Positions 9,164 through 18,385 of a stretch of DNA of 64,000 bases are shown piece by piece. Source of the stretch: Cytobacillus firmus (GTDB lineage Bacteria > Bacillota > Bacilli > Bacillales > Cytobacillaceae); the NCBI RefSeq assembly GCF_023715565.1, contig NZ_JAMBOJ010000011.1, forward strand, positions 1 to 64,000, read 5' to 3'. Below the pieces are notes generated by a model. The model was not told where the DNA came from. It worked only from the letters and a program-made list of their open reading frames with translations, and ran no database searches. Made by a program: the position numbers and the translations under genes. Numbering within the stretch: the first letter of the stretch is position 1; each line of letters starts with the position of its first letter.

Positions 9164-10377
9164 CACTTTCCCACCCCCGAAAACACATCTGCAAAATGTC
9201 CGTTATGAACCAAAACGACCCGGATTCCCCTGGCATTCGCAGAGGCTTTAAGCGCCAGTTCATCACCGGAAGGAGATTCATGCTCATTTTTGATTAAAAA
9301 TATTGTCAAGGCCCCGTTTTTGGAAGTAAAAAATCCGGCTTTCTCGATAAGTGCTTTTGTTAATCGTGCTGTAACAATCATCAGCTGACTGTTCTGCTGC
9401 AAAAGAAAATGCTCTGCCTCAAGAATCCGGTCCACTGATGCTGCCGAATCATCTTTTATTTTTGCCAAATGATGGAACAGCTGGAGCTGGTGCGCCTCTC
9501 CGCCTCTGATCGGAAATGCTGTCCGGTCAGCTGCAGAGGTCAGAAATCCAACCTGTGCTCCTTTACGGAGAATCGATCTTACAATGGAAGCAGCAAAGGA
9601 AACAATGGCTTCAAATCGACTATCCGGTGCGCAGTCCATTAGAATGTAGACATCGTGAGATTGCCTTTGTTCAAATTCTTTGGTCATAATCTCATTTCGC
9701 TTAGCGCTGGCTTTCCAGTTAATCCACGAAAATCTGTCTCCCGGCTGATACTCCCTGATGCCGATTGCCATGGAAGTATCTCTTTGCACCCGTTCTTTTG
9801 AAGCGGTCATTCCCTGGTCATAATGATGTGCCATGGGCTTATAGACCATTTCTTCATACGCCGGGTAGACAATCATCCTGCTCTCAGCGGGGGCTTGTCT
9901 TTCTTTTTCTATTAAGCCGAGAAGATCACCCGTCTTAAAGCGGACTGAGGCAAAAAAATGCTCTCCCCTCGGCAGACTGTTAATCTTATATTGTATGGAC
10001 ATTTCCTTTTGGAATCCCGGAAACAGAAGCCGCTTTGCCTCATTTGACTTCCCGGCATGCAGGAGCTGTTCGCTCATTTCATCCTCAATGACGAGGTACA
10101 ATAAAGGAAATATTGAATCTCTGCTTACCTTTAAAGTTATTACTGCCTGCTCACCCGCTTTGTATTCTGTTTTCGGCAGGATCCGCTCCACTTTAATGCC
10201 GTTTAATGAATAAAATGACAGACCAAGAGCGTATAAAGCAAACGGCACAAAGCTGTAAAACAAAAACCAGCTGACAAAGCCGCCCTGGAACATGGCATAC
10301 GAGAAGGTGAACAAAATAAGCAGAAATAGCACAATCAGCTTCCAGACACCTTTCAGTGTATTTAACAGCTGTTTCAT
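9163..10377 (-). CDS. yeaD: DUF58 domain protein (YeaD)
   Basis: A 404-residue membrane-anchored protein with two N-terminal hydrophobic segments (VLFLLILFTFSYAMF-like, then FLFYSFVPFALYALGLSF). It has the DUF58 signature IREYQPGDRFSWINWKASAK near residue 215, followed by a von Willebrand A-like fold starting DVYILMDCAPDS. DUF58 proteins regularly sit between a MoxR AAA ATPase and a transglutaminase-like membrane protein, as here, and are thought to act with the ATPase as a chaperone-like system. The upstream gene ends 1 base before its start and the downstream gene overlaps its stop, so translation is probably coupled. Confidence 0.9.
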   Translation of the reverse strand: MKQLLNTLKGVWKLIVLFLLILFTFSYAMFQGGFVSWFLFYSFVPFALYALGLSFYSLNGIKVERILPKTEYKAGEQAVITLKVSRDSIFPLLYLVIEDEMSEQLLHAGKSNEAKRLLFPGFQKEMSIQYKINSLPRGEHFFASVRFKTGDLLGLIEKERQAPAESRMIVYPAYEEMVYKPMAHHYDQGMTASKERVQRDTSMAIGIREYQPGDRFSWINWKASAKRNEIMTKEFEQRQSHDVYILMDCAPDSRFEAIVSFAASIVRSILRKGAQVGFLTSAADRTAFPIRGGEAHQLQLFHHLAKIKDDSAASVDRILEAEHFLLQQNSQLMIVTARLTKALIEKAGFFTSKNGALTIFLIKNEHESPSGDELALKASANARGIRVVLVHNGHFADVFSGVGK

Positions 10378-10378
10378 T

Positions 10379-11335
10379 TTACTTCACTAGCCTTTGTACA
10401 GGGACAGGCACCCTGGCAATGACCCGTCCCACCACTTCTTCGGCGGTAATGCCTTCAAATTTCGCCTCTGACCTTAGAATAATTCTGTGGACAAAAACAG
10501 CAGGCGCCAAATACTGAATGTCATCCGGAAGAACATAATCGCGTCCATACATGAATGCATAAGCCTGTGCTGCTTTCATCAAAGCAATCGAACCGCGTGG
10601 ACTGGCCCCTAAATATACACTGCTGTGGTTACGGGTTCCACCCGCAATCTCCACAATATAGCGTTTAATTGTTTGATCCACATGTACTTCTTTAATTTCT
10701 GTCTGCAGGGAGCGCAATTCATCCAGATCCATTACTGTTTCCAGATCTTCTATCGGCGGAATGCGCTGTGCCCGGTTCAAGACCTCCATTTCATCCTCTA
10801 TATCCGGATAGCCCATTTTCATTTTTAAAAGGAATCTGTCCAGCTGCGCTTCCGGAAGAGGATAGGTTCCCTCATACTCAATGGGGTTTTGCGTTGCCAT
10901 AACGAAGAAGGGTCTTTCAAGGCGATGCGTCACTCCATCGATGGTCACACTGCTTTCTTCCATCCCTTCAAGAAGAGCGGATTGCGTCTTGGGAGAGGTC
11001 CGGTTGATTTCGTCTGCTAAAATAATATGGCCCATAATGGGACCAGGCCTGAACTGAAACTCCATTTCCTTTGGATTATAGATGGATACACCCGTCACAT
11101 CTGAAGGCAGCAAATCTGGCGTGAACTGGATGCGTTTAAATGCGGCTCCGACTGATTTAGCCAGCGCACGAACCATCATCGTTTTCCCGACACCCGGAAC
11201 ATCTTCAAGCAATACATGACCTTCCGCTAAAAGCGCCACTAGGCTTAACTCTGCGACATCCCGTTTGCCGATCATAACTTTTTCAATATTCCCCAATACT
11301 CTCTCAATTGCTGGGTGCATCTGATTTCGTTCCAT
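10379..11335 (-). CDS. yeaC: MoxR-family AAA+ ATPase (YeaC)
   Basis: A 318-residue AAA+ ATPase of the MoxR group. Walker A is in EDVPGVGKTMMVRALAKS (about residue 45), Walker B in GHIILADEINRTSPKTQSAL, sensor 1 in FFVMATQNPIEYEGTYPLPE, and the arginine region in LPEAQLDRFLLKMKMGYP. Family members remodel or activate partner proteins, typically the vWA/DUF58 protein encoded next to them. It is the first gene of the three-gene operon; ATG follows an AGGGGAGAG ribosome site. A dispersed repeat lies in the leader region upstream. Confidence 0.93.
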   Translation of the reverse strand: MERNQMHPAIERVLGNIEKVMIGKRDVAELSLVALLAEGHVLLEDVPGVGKTMMVRALAKSVGAAFKRIQFTPDLLPSDVTGVSIYNPKEMEFQFRPGPIMGHIILADEINRTSPKTQSALLEGMEESSVTIDGVTHRLERPFFVMATQNPIEYEGTYPLPEAQLDRFLLKMKMGYPDIEDEMEVLNRAQRIPPIEDLETVMDLDELRSLQTEIKEVHVDQTIKRYIVEIAGGTRNHSSVYLGASPRGSIALMKAAQAYAFMYGRDYVLPDDIQYLAPAVFVHRIILRSEAKFEGITAEEVVGRVIARVPVPVQRLVK

Positions 11336-11494
11336 GTGAAATCTCTCCCCTTTTTCTATATCTATAATTCCACTAATTTACAATTCCCTGAATTTAATTC
11401 TAACCTATTATATATTCGCTGTCGCGCAGGAAACTCCTGTGTTTTTCCCGGGATGGTTCTATCTTCTAAATGGTCGTTGAACAAGGCTTTATTA

Positions 11495-11578
11495 GCATTT
11501 TCGAGGATCTCGCACCTTCCGCTCCAATCAACTCTGCAAATATAATCCCAAAAGCCGCAAACCTTGAGAAAACAGCCT
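11495..11578. repeat. Dispersed Bacillus-type repeat, copy 1
   Basis: Bases 11495-11523 (from gcattttcgaggatctcg through caccttccgct) are identical to 45520-45548. Similarity continues through CAATCAACTC to an AAAACAGCCT end, also found in the second copy. It lies in the 284-base gap between yeaC and the lipase gene. Confidence 0.8.
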
Positions 11579-11581
11579 AAA

Positions 11582-11610
11582 ACAAAAATAAAGGCTGCTT
11601 CTCAGCAGCC
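11582..11610 (-). terminator. Intrinsic terminator after the lipase gene
   Basis: Minus strand GGCTGCT pairs with AGCAGCC around GAGA, followed by TTTATTTTTG. Confidence 0.85.
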
Positions 11611-11619
11611 ATAGACCAG

Positions 11620-13080
11620 TTAATAATGTCGTTTTCCATCCTGATCTATATAAAAAGATTCGATAATTGTTCTTTCATATGGCTTTCCACTTTCGGTAAG
11701 TCCATTTATTTCCGTTGTCACATTGTAGACGCCTTCCTGTGAAAAATCGCTGTCGGTCATGAGGCCGGGCTTTTCCCCTTTCGCTTTTTGCAGCAGCTTT
11801 TTCCCTGAAGAATCAAACCCGAAGCGGATCCATTTTGTTTTAAGGGCTTTATGGCTTTTCTCAGACATGCCCTGAATTTTATCATTTAACGGGCTATTTA
11901 GTGTAACGGTGTAAAGATACGATGCATTTGCCGGAGCCTTTAACAGCCAGCTTCCTGCTTCAGGATACTCGATTTCAAACTGATGAATCCACGCGTCTTT
12001 GAAAAAATCGGATTCTTCTTTATACGCTTTTCCCGTTTTATATTCTTTTCCGTCCGGACTGATTAATTTTAAGGAAGACAGGTTCTTTTCGCTTAAAAAA
12101 GAAACGGTTATGGAGTTTACATTATCCTCCACAGTAAACTGCTCACTTATTGCACTGACAGCTTTCCCGCCTTTTACAATGGAATGGATGCCAGGCCGGC
12201 TGGAAGCAGCTTCTGGTTCTGGACACGAGAAAACTGCAGCAGGCTGAGTAATAGTAGTAAAGGGTTTGAATACAAGGAATGTATGGGATCCTTCCCGAAT
12301 GGTTGTATGATTCCACCCGCCTTCCTGAACAATGGAAGCACCAGGCAGTCGGGAATTAACCGCTGTCACAACACCATCGTTTTTTCCGTACACACTCAGG
12401 TATAACCCTCCCCAGTAGGAAGCACTGCCAAATGAACCCCATTTGGTGCCGCCAAGTGTATAATAACGGTTTTTTCCGGCATTCTGATGGGAATCTGTCA
12501 GGCTTCGAAAGTATTGCATATTGCCTGTCTGCAGGGATTCAGTTGCTTCATTATTGTTTCCGAGAAGAGCAGCAAGCCACCAGGCGGCGCTGCTGTGCGC
12601 AAGATCTGCAAGCTGGGTGCCATGATGAGGAGAGGATAAAGAGATGACATTTGATACATAAGGGTGGGCATTGTAATGTACAAGGGCTGTCTGAATATCC
12701 ACACCGCCTTTACTATAGCCGATAACCACCAGCTTCTTACCATCGAAATGATGGAATATTTCCTGGAGCTTATCAGCAAGAATAGCACCATTCGTCCACA
12801 TATCACGATCATGATGAAGATCAATGAAGGCTGTTTCATATCCATTTGCCAAAGCCACTTCGTACATATCATTACCTTCATGCCAGACTGCTGATGAATT
12901 ATTATAGCCGTGTACAAACACAAGAGGTGATTTGGAAGGGTCAATGTTTGAAGGTGTTTCTCCGGCATACCAGTAACCCGGAGTTCCCCTGTCGTCACCG
13001 CCAAAACCGCCAGCTTTCACCATACCACCAGGAAAAATCAGCATCATACAAAAGATCACTCCTGCCAATTGTTTTATCAA
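11620..13080 (-). CDS. Secreted lipase-like alpha/beta hydrolase
   Basis: A 486-residue exported protein. A signal peptide (MIKQLAGVIFCMMLIFPGG, cleavage likely after VKA) precedes an alpha/beta-hydrolase domain with the oxyanion region SPLVFVHGYNNSSAVW and the nucleophile elbow VIGYSKGGVDI (GxSxG). A SSPHHGTQLADL segment follows, typical of family I/triacylglycerol lipases. The C-terminal ~200 residues form a separate beta-rich region (from about SIVKGGKAVSAI onwards), possibly a pre-peptidase C-like or stabilising domain. The initiation codon is TTG at 13080 behind GGGGGG. Substrate is not known from sequence; phospholipase or PHB/ester hydrolase activity is possible. Confidence 0.8.
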   Translation of the reverse strand: MIKQLAGVIFCMMLIFPGGMVKAGGFGGDDRGTPGYWYAGETPSNIDPSKSPLVFVHGYNNSSAVWHEGNDMYEVALANGYETAFIDLHHDRDMWTNGAILADKLQEIFHHFDGKKLVVIGYSKGGVDIQTALVHYNAHPYVSNVISLSSPHHGTQLADLAHSSAAWWLAALLGNNNEATESLQTGNMQYFRSLTDSHQNAGKNRYYTLGGTKWGSFGSASYWGGLYLSVYGKNDGVVTAVNSRLPGASIVQEGGWNHTTIREGSHTFLVFKPFTTITQPAAVFSCPEPEAASSRPGIHSIVKGGKAVSAISEQFTVEDNVNSITVSFLSEKNLSSLKLISPDGKEYKTGKAYKEESDFFKDAWIHQFEIEYPEAGSWLLKAPANASYLYTVTLNSPLNDKIQGMSEKSHKALKTKWIRFGFDSSGKKLLQKAKGEKPGLMTDSDFSQEGVYNVTTEINGLTESGKPYERTIIESFYIDQDGKRHY

Positions 13081-13247
13081 GCCATTCCCCCCTAAACAGA
13101 AATCCGGACGGTAGCCCAGTCAATTAGATTTTATAATTTTCAGAATATATATTGAAGGGTATTTCGGATTAAATTTCCATTCAATTGGCAAAAACAGCCC
13201 GGCTTTCCGTTATAATGACCTTATGGAAGACTGGAGGTAAAATCACA

Positions 13248-15161
13248 TTGAAACTGCATTCATTTATTTTTCTTATATCAATATTTCTGCTGCTGCCATT
13301 CCCGGCGGAGGCTAAGGCAGAATCCTTTTCCATTGACCAGGCAGAAATACGGACACTAATTTTAGATAATGGGGATATCTACACAGAAGAGTTATTCACA
13401 TACTCCTTCGATGGATCATTTAATGGAACCACGAGAACAATCGGAGACGATGATCATGGGGGAGTGGAACTTTTTGAAGGCTACCTTGCTCCGGATGATG
13501 CCAAGCTTGAAACGATTAATCCCCAAAGCTTACAGAAGCTGAAGGTAGAGAGAGATGATTTAACTTATAAAATATATACAGCTTCTAAAAGGGAAACTAA
13601 GAAAGTGTTTTATCGCTACCGCATTAAGGACGCAGCCAGCAAGTATGGGGATACAGGTCAGCTTTATTGGCGTTTTTTTGATGAAATGAATGAAAGTGAT
13701 ATACACAACCTTCGTATTCAAATTGCTTTATATAATGATTCATCAGCTTTAAACAAGGGTTATGCCTTTTTACATGACTTGACTGGCGGATCGATGAAAA
13801 AATCCAGACAGGATGGAATTCTTTATGAAAATAAGCTTCTTCCTGCAGGAAAAAAGGCCGAAATCCGTTTTTTGTTTCCTGAGACTTACTTGAAGAATGC
13901 TGCATATACAGAAAATACCGCTAAGCTTGCTGAATTTCTTGCCGAGGAGGAACAGTATCAGCAAAAAAGTGAGAGCCGTCAAGGCTGGATCAAACCTCTT
14001 GATACATTGAATTCGATCATTATCCTTATTTTGCTGATATTACTGATTTATTTGGTACTCTATCCCCGCAGACTATACAGGTGGTTTAATAAAGGAACTT
14101 CTCCGGAAGAATTAAAGAATCTGGATTCTTTTCTGCTTGCTGCCATCTACAGAAAGGGAAGGCTTCGGCATTTCGATATTATCATTGTTCTGTTTCGCAT
14201 GCAGCAAAGAGGGTTTCTATCCATGGAACGCCTCACCGCCAGACCTGCTTATTTGGAAGATAAAACAGCACCTGATTATACCTATCTATTTACGGTTATC
14301 AGTGAAAATAAAAGTTTAACAGAATACGAGCAAAAACTGATCGATTGGCTTTTTACCCCGGATGAAACAGGCCGTAAAACCTTTTCCCTGGATCAGCTTC
14401 CCTTTCCAACAGCTCAGGAAAAAAAGAGCAACTGGAGAACGGAGGATGAATATAAGCGAATGGAAAAAGAGTTTAATAAGGCATTTACAGTCTGGCGCAA
14501 AACGGTACTGAAAGATCCTGAGATAAACGAGTATGTAAGATTAAATTTTATAAGAGAGAGCTTTCTAAAATGGGGAATTCCTTTTTGGATTCTATTGTCA
14601 TTATTCAATGCCTATACAGGGCTGTCTGACTTATTCGACTTAGCTTCCATATTGGTTTTATTAACAATCGGTTGGGCCATCGTGCTGATTCAAAAGAAAA
14701 AGCGGCTGGCATTGCCAATCTATTTTGGCTTAGGATCTGTTTTCGCGGAAGCTTTAGCATACGAAATGCCGGATGCCTTTCTTCCTTTAAACATTATCCT
14801 TTTTCTCATTAGCGTCTTCTTGCCTATGTCGGATGTCACCTTTAAAGGAGCCCCTTATCATAAGGCAATCAGGGAATTTAGAAATAGCATAAAAACAGGC
14901 AGCTTTCACTTTCAGGATTCACAAAAGTGGATACAGCACGCCCTGTCACTCGACCTATTTACCGAGCTGACTGTGCATTATGCCGAAGAATTTACAGAAG
15001 ATGCCAAAACTTTTTCGGCGCTTCTCCTGTCTTCTGCAGATACTAAAATATTTTCATATCCAAATTATTATTATCACCAGACTTACTATACAAGGTCCGG
15101 TTCCTCCGGAAGCGGATCAAGCGGCGGTTCCGGCGGAGGCGGAGGTGCAGGAGCATTTTAA
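13248..15161 (+). CDS. DUF2207-domain membrane protein
   Basis: Predicted exported and membrane-anchored protein of unknown function. The start is placed at TTG 13248 because GGAGGT lies nine bases upstream and the resulting N-terminus, MKLHSFIFLISIFLLLPFPA, is a clean signal peptide. The longer open frame would begin in the promoter area (TATAAT at 13211-13216). A DUF2207 extracellular domain (about residues 35-240) is followed by a helix near 275 (IIILILLILLIYLVLYP), a cytoplasmic winged-helix-like part, two or three further hydrophobic segments near 450-530, and a glycine/serine-rich tail (GSGSSGGSGGGGGAGAF). This layout is the usual one for DUF2207 proteins. It is monocistronic. Confidence 0.8.
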   Translation: MKLHSFIFLISIFLLLPFPAEAKAESFSIDQAEIRTLILDNGDIYTEELFTYSFDGSFNGTTRTIGDDDHGGVELFEGYLAPDDAKLETINPQSLQKLKVERDDLTYKIYTASKRETKKVFYRYRIKDAASKYGDTGQLYWRFFDEMNESDIHNLRIQIALYNDSSALNKGYAFLHDLTGGSMKKSRQDGILYENKLLPAGKKAEIRFLFPETYLKNAAYTENTAKLAEFLAEEEQYQQKSESRQGWIKPLDTLNSIIILILLILLIYLVLYPRRLYRWFNKGTSPEELKNLDSFLLAAIYRKGRLRHFDIIIVLFRMQQRGFLSMERLTARPAYLEDKTAPDYTYLFTVISENKSLTEYEQKLIDWLFTPDETGRKTFSLDQLPFPTAQEKKSNWRTEDEYKRMEKEFNKAFTVWRKTVLKDPEINEYVRLNFIRESFLKWGIPFWILLSLFNAYTGLSDLFDLASILVLLTIGWAIVLIQKKKRLALPIYFGLGSVFAEALAYEMPDAFLPLNIILFLISVFLPMSDVTFKGAPYHKAIREFRNSIKTGSFHFQDSQKWIQHALSLDLFTELTVHYAEEFTEDAKTFSALLLSSADTKIFSYPNYYYHQTYYTRSGSSGSGSSGGSGGGGGAGAF

Positions 15162-15163
15162 TC

Positions 15164-15201
15164 ATAAAAAAGGTGCTATTCCCTGAGAATAGCACCTTTT
15201 T
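15164..15201. terminator. Bidirectional terminator
   Basis: Perfect 10-bp arms GGTGCTATTC (15172-15181) and GAATAGCACC (15187-15196), with A-run before and T-run after. It serves the convergent DUF2207 and transglutaminase-lipoprotein genes. Confidence 0.9.
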
Positions 15202-15202
15202 A

Positions 15203-16885
15203 TTAGTATGATACACCTGTGCGGCTATGTGTTTTTTTTAACTCAGCCTGATTCGGATCAAAGTATTTTTCGTTGAAAGCGGCTACGAATTTATCATCCT
15301 TAATGTATCCCGCTCCCCATGTCGGATCCATCGTAAGCCAGTTTCCATCCACCTTCACTTCAACCCAGGCATGCTTCTGCGGCCAGAATCCGCCGAAAGC
15401 AGTTCCTTCAATAAAGCGGGCTTCCATGTCGCTCGCCCGAAGCAGAGCAATGGCCAGATACGAATAATCCTGGCAGACGCCCGTTTTGGAATCAAGTGTC
15501 TTGAGTGCACTATCATCCCAGCTGAAGTCATCTGTTTCAAGCTTATTCACATCATATGAAACGTTCTTCGCTACATAATCATAGATGGCCTTCGCCTTAA
15601 CCCTATCCCCACTTTTGTCTTCTGTCAGCTCTTTCGCCAATTCAGTAATTTGCGATGCATCCGACTGAATACCTCTTGATGGGAGCAGATCCCGCTTATC
15701 CTCACCTGTTGACTCCACCTCAAATTTGGCAAACCCATAAAAGCGGAAATAATCACTGTTCTCTTCCTTAATTTCCGGCACACTTAGTGTGATTTCATAT
15801 GTGCCTGGCCCAAACCTTAAATAAAATGAATCATCAAATGTGAAGTCCTTTACAGGGATTACATCCAGTGCCTCGTCTTCACCTTTTTTTGTAGTAATGT
15901 AAATATGATCTGTTTCAGGACCAAATTCTGCCTGCGGATCAATTTTGCCTCTTACAGAAAAGACACCGTCAGACTTCTCACCGCCAAATTGCGGGTATTC
16001 GAGCGCCACTCCCCTCTCCTCATATGTTTTAGAGTATTCAATTGGGCTCATCTTCCTATCAGACTCATTGTCTATTAAAATAGTTGTGGCTGTCTGATAG
16101 TAATTTCCCCTCTCTTTGTCAGGAACGAGCACCTCAAGCTCATGCAGGCCTTTTCCGTAAAATAAAGGCACATCATAAGCAAACTTGCCATTCTTAAGCT
16201 TGATGACGTGCTTCCACATTTCCGAATCCTTTTTCAGCTGCAGCATGATTGTTTCGCTGTCTGTCAGGCTTCCGGCTTCCCCTTGCAAACTGAAGACCTC
16301 ATTGCCTTTTACAAAGCTCGATTCTATATCTAGGGCGAGATCTGCTTCCTGCCCAAATGGAGTATACGTCACATCGCGCTCCGCATCCGGACTTACATTA
16401 TGTACATTGAACGAGGCAAGATCATAATAATAATTTTCACTATCCGTGCTTGGAAGCTGTACCGTTATCTTATACTCACCTTCCCCATTAAATAAACGGA
16501 TATCCAGCTTGAACTTTCCTTCTTCGATGGGTGCGTAGTATTCCAGATCGTTCCCTGCCGGCCCATCCTCTGTGGAACGAACCTTGATCCAGGCATAGTC
16601 TGATTTGAGATCAGAGTACTTCTCAACCTCTCCTTGCACAGCTACCTTGCCATTCGCAGCAAACTCCTTATACTTCGGATTTTTCAAAGCTGCCCCGACT
16701 TCCTCGCTGTAAGAAGTCAGCTCAAGGGGTTCAAGCTCAAGTTCCTTGTTTTTCTCTTTAACCAGCTTTACATATTTGTCTTCTTCCTTTTTCTCCGCTT
16801 TTGCTTCTGAATTGCTTTCAGTGCTGCTGCAGGCTGAGAGGAAGAGGAAGCTGGATAGTAATACTATTAGGCTTTTCTTCGGCAT
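15203..16885 (-). CDS. Transglutaminase-like surface lipoprotein
   Basis: A 560-residue lipoprotein with lipobox LSAC (MPKKSLIVLLSSFLFLSACS), so it is anchored outside the membrane. The middle contains three similar beta-sandwich-like repeats, each with a KF/GxG-Y/L-E-I/L pattern (for example FNGEGEYKITVQLPS, FYGKGLHELEVLVPD, FGPGTYEITLSVPE). The C-terminal ~130 residues are a transglutaminase core with cysteine in KTGVCQDYSYLAIALLRAS, histidine in QKHAWVEVKV and aspartate in WLTMDPTWGAGY, so the catalytic triad is intact. Such proteins may act as cysteine proteases or crosslinkers at the cell surface; the actual substrate is unknown. Confidence 0.85.
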   Translation of the reverse strand: MPKKSLIVLLSSFLFLSACSSTESNSEAKAEKKEEDKYVKLVKEKNKELELEPLELTSYSEEVGAALKNPKYKEFAANGKVAVQGEVEKYSDLKSDYAWIKVRSTEDGPAGNDLEYYAPIEEGKFKLDIRLFNGEGEYKITVQLPSTDSENYYYDLASFNVHNVSPDAERDVTYTPFGQEADLALDIESSFVKGNEVFSLQGEAGSLTDSETIMLQLKKDSEMWKHVIKLKNGKFAYDVPLFYGKGLHELEVLVPDKERGNYYQTATTILIDNESDRKMSPIEYSKTYEERGVALEYPQFGGEKSDGVFSVRGKIDPQAEFGPETDHIYITTKKGEDEALDVIPVKDFTFDDSFYLRFGPGTYEITLSVPEIKEENSDYFRFYGFAKFEVESTGEDKRDLLPSRGIQSDASQITELAKELTEDKSGDRVKAKAIYDYVAKNVSYDVNKLETDDFSWDDSALKTLDSKTGVCQDYSYLAIALLRASDMEARFIEGTAFGGFWPQKHAWVEVKVDGNWLTMDPTWGAGYIKDDKFVAAFNEKYFDPNQAELKKTHSRTGVSY

Positions 16886-16994
16886 TGGGTCCTCCTTTTT
16901 AATGTTCGTAACTTTATTACGTTCGAATGCCTTCCGGTTTCGGAAATTGAGTTTTAATAATAAGATTCATAGAAAATTGAAAGGATCCTGCCAT

Positions 16995-17552
16995 TTAATC
17001 TATCTTTTGTTCCTTCCGATCATACTTTAACTCTGCTCGCAGTAGTTCCAGATTTACTTTTCGATCCCAAACCTTCCTTGAATTTTCAATCATATAAGGA
17101 TATAGATACTTATCTACAATCATTTCATAGTCCATTTCAGCAAGAAGGTTATAAGTGCGAATCTTGAACTTATTATCATTAAACGTTACTACGATGATGT
17201 CATTTATTAGGTTTAACGGATTTCTTACCAGGTTAATATCTTTTATATTTTTGATTGAAATATCCTTTTTATTCATAATTAACTTCCCATCTTCTCCTGG
17301 AATGATGGAGAACAGCACTTTTCCAGGAATTAAGCCGGGCAAACTCCAAAGAGTGAGATATAGATAGAAAGGTGTTAAGATAATTCCTCCCCCTAGATAG
17401 AATAAAGAATATTTAGAGTTAAATTTAAATCCTTGTATAATGAGGAAAATGCATGCAATTAAGAACCCTGCTGTGGCCAGGAACATTAATACATAATAAA
17501 ACTTAGAACCCTTTATAATTACTGCATCCTCCTTTTCCTGAACCATCGACAT
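16995..17552 (-). CDS. DUF5381-like (YfjD/YfjE-type) membrane protein, copy 2
   Basis: A 185-residue protein with two N-terminal membrane helices (YVLMFLATAGFLIACIFLI and YLGGGIILTPFYLYLTLW) and a cytoplasmic basic domain containing IKDINLVRNPLNLINDI. It is a close paralogue of the neighbour at 17730-18287, with most residues conserved, so the pair arose by tandem duplication. It resembles the B. subtilis YfjD/YfjE pair, recalled from memory. Both lie at the end of the T7SS/LXG gene string, where immunity or accessory genes are usual. An immunity or T7SS accessory role is inference; no catalytic motif is seen. Confidence 0.65.
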   Translation of the reverse strand: MSMVQEKEDAVIIKGSKFYYVLMFLATAGFLIACIFLIIQGFKFNSKYSLFYLGGGIILTPFYLYLTLWSLPGLIPGKVLFSIIPGEDGKLIMNKKDISIKNIKDINLVRNPLNLINDIIVVTFNDNKFKIRTYNLLAEMDYEMIVDKYLYPYMIENSRKVWDRKVNLELLRAELKYDRKEQKID

Positions 17553-17729
17553 ACATTACTCCCTCCTTTGTATCTGATAGTGAGAACCAGCAGAAAACAA
17601 GATATTTACCTAATTTAAATACCTTATTACTCATTTGATTCACAGATCCCCCACATGCCTCTTTACGAAAATAAAAGGGCTCGTTATAAACTCGCCCCTT
17701 AAAAAAGCCCTCTCTTATAAGAGGATATA

Positions 17730-18287
17730 TTAATCAAATTTCGTCTCTTTTCTCTCGTATCTCGCCACATCTCGAAGACGTTCAAGGTTCACTTTTCGAT
17801 CCCAAACTTTTTTTGCGTTTTCTGTCATATACGGATGTATATATTGATCAACAATGATCTGATAGCGCAAATCACCAATCAGGTTATAGGTGCGAATTTT
17901 ATATTTTTTATCATTGAAGGTTTCAATTACAATATCATTTATTAAATTTAATGGATTCCTTACAAGGTCAATGTTTCGTATATCCTTAATTGGAATCATC
18001 CCTTTTTTTGATTTAATCACACCATTTTCTCCGAGTTTTATGGAAAGCAAGGTTTTGCCCGGAATTAGACCTGGTATATTCCAAAGTGTAATATAGAGAT
18101 AAAAAGGGGTGAATATGATCCCGCCGCCAAGATAAAGGAAAGAATATTTAGAGTCAAACTTCAAACCGTGAACAATTAGAAAGATACAAGCTATTAAAAA
18201 ACCTGCAGTAGCCAGAAACACCAAAACATACATGATGTTTGAACCTTTAACGATAATTTCATCATTTTTCTTCTGAACAAGTGGCAA
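17730..18287 (-). CDS. DUF5381-like (YfjD/YfjE-type) membrane protein, copy 1
   Basis: A 185-residue paralogue of the downstream gene, with the same two-helix N-terminus (YVLVFLATAGFLIACIFLIV; YLGGGIIFTPFYLYITLW) and the shared core DLVRNPLNLINDIVIETFND followed by YKIRTYNL. The start is TTG (MPLVQKK) with only a weak, distant GGAGAG. The gap to its paralogue holds a short GC-rich hairpin. Duplicate membrane genes behind an LXG toxin gene are good candidates for immunity to a membrane-active effector, but this has not been shown. Confidence 0.65.
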   Translation of the reverse strand: MPLVQKKNDEIIVKGSNIMYVLVFLATAGFLIACIFLIVHGLKFDSKYSFLYLGGGIIFTPFYLYITLWNIPGLIPGKTLLSIKLGENGVIKSKKGMIPIKDIRNIDLVRNPLNLINDIVIETFNDKKYKIRTYNLIGDLRYQIIVDQYIHPYMTENAKKVWDRKVNLERLRDVARYERKETKFD

Positions 18288-18385
18288 GAAGAATCACACT
18301 CTCCTTAGATTAAGAGAATCTAAAGTAAATTGTCTTTGATATATCTTCTTCTCTTTATTTATTAGATTCCCAGGTATTTGTCTCA

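Noticed and set aside
12498..13004. 168-residue open frame inside the lipase gene
   Set aside because: It is in another frame of a convincingly coding hydrolase gene and has no ribosome site.
13185..13247. Longer N-terminus for the DUF2207 protein (start at 13185)
   Set aside because: It would begin before the probable TATAAT promoter element and lacks a ribosome site, while TTG 13248 has GGAGGT and gives a clean signal peptide.
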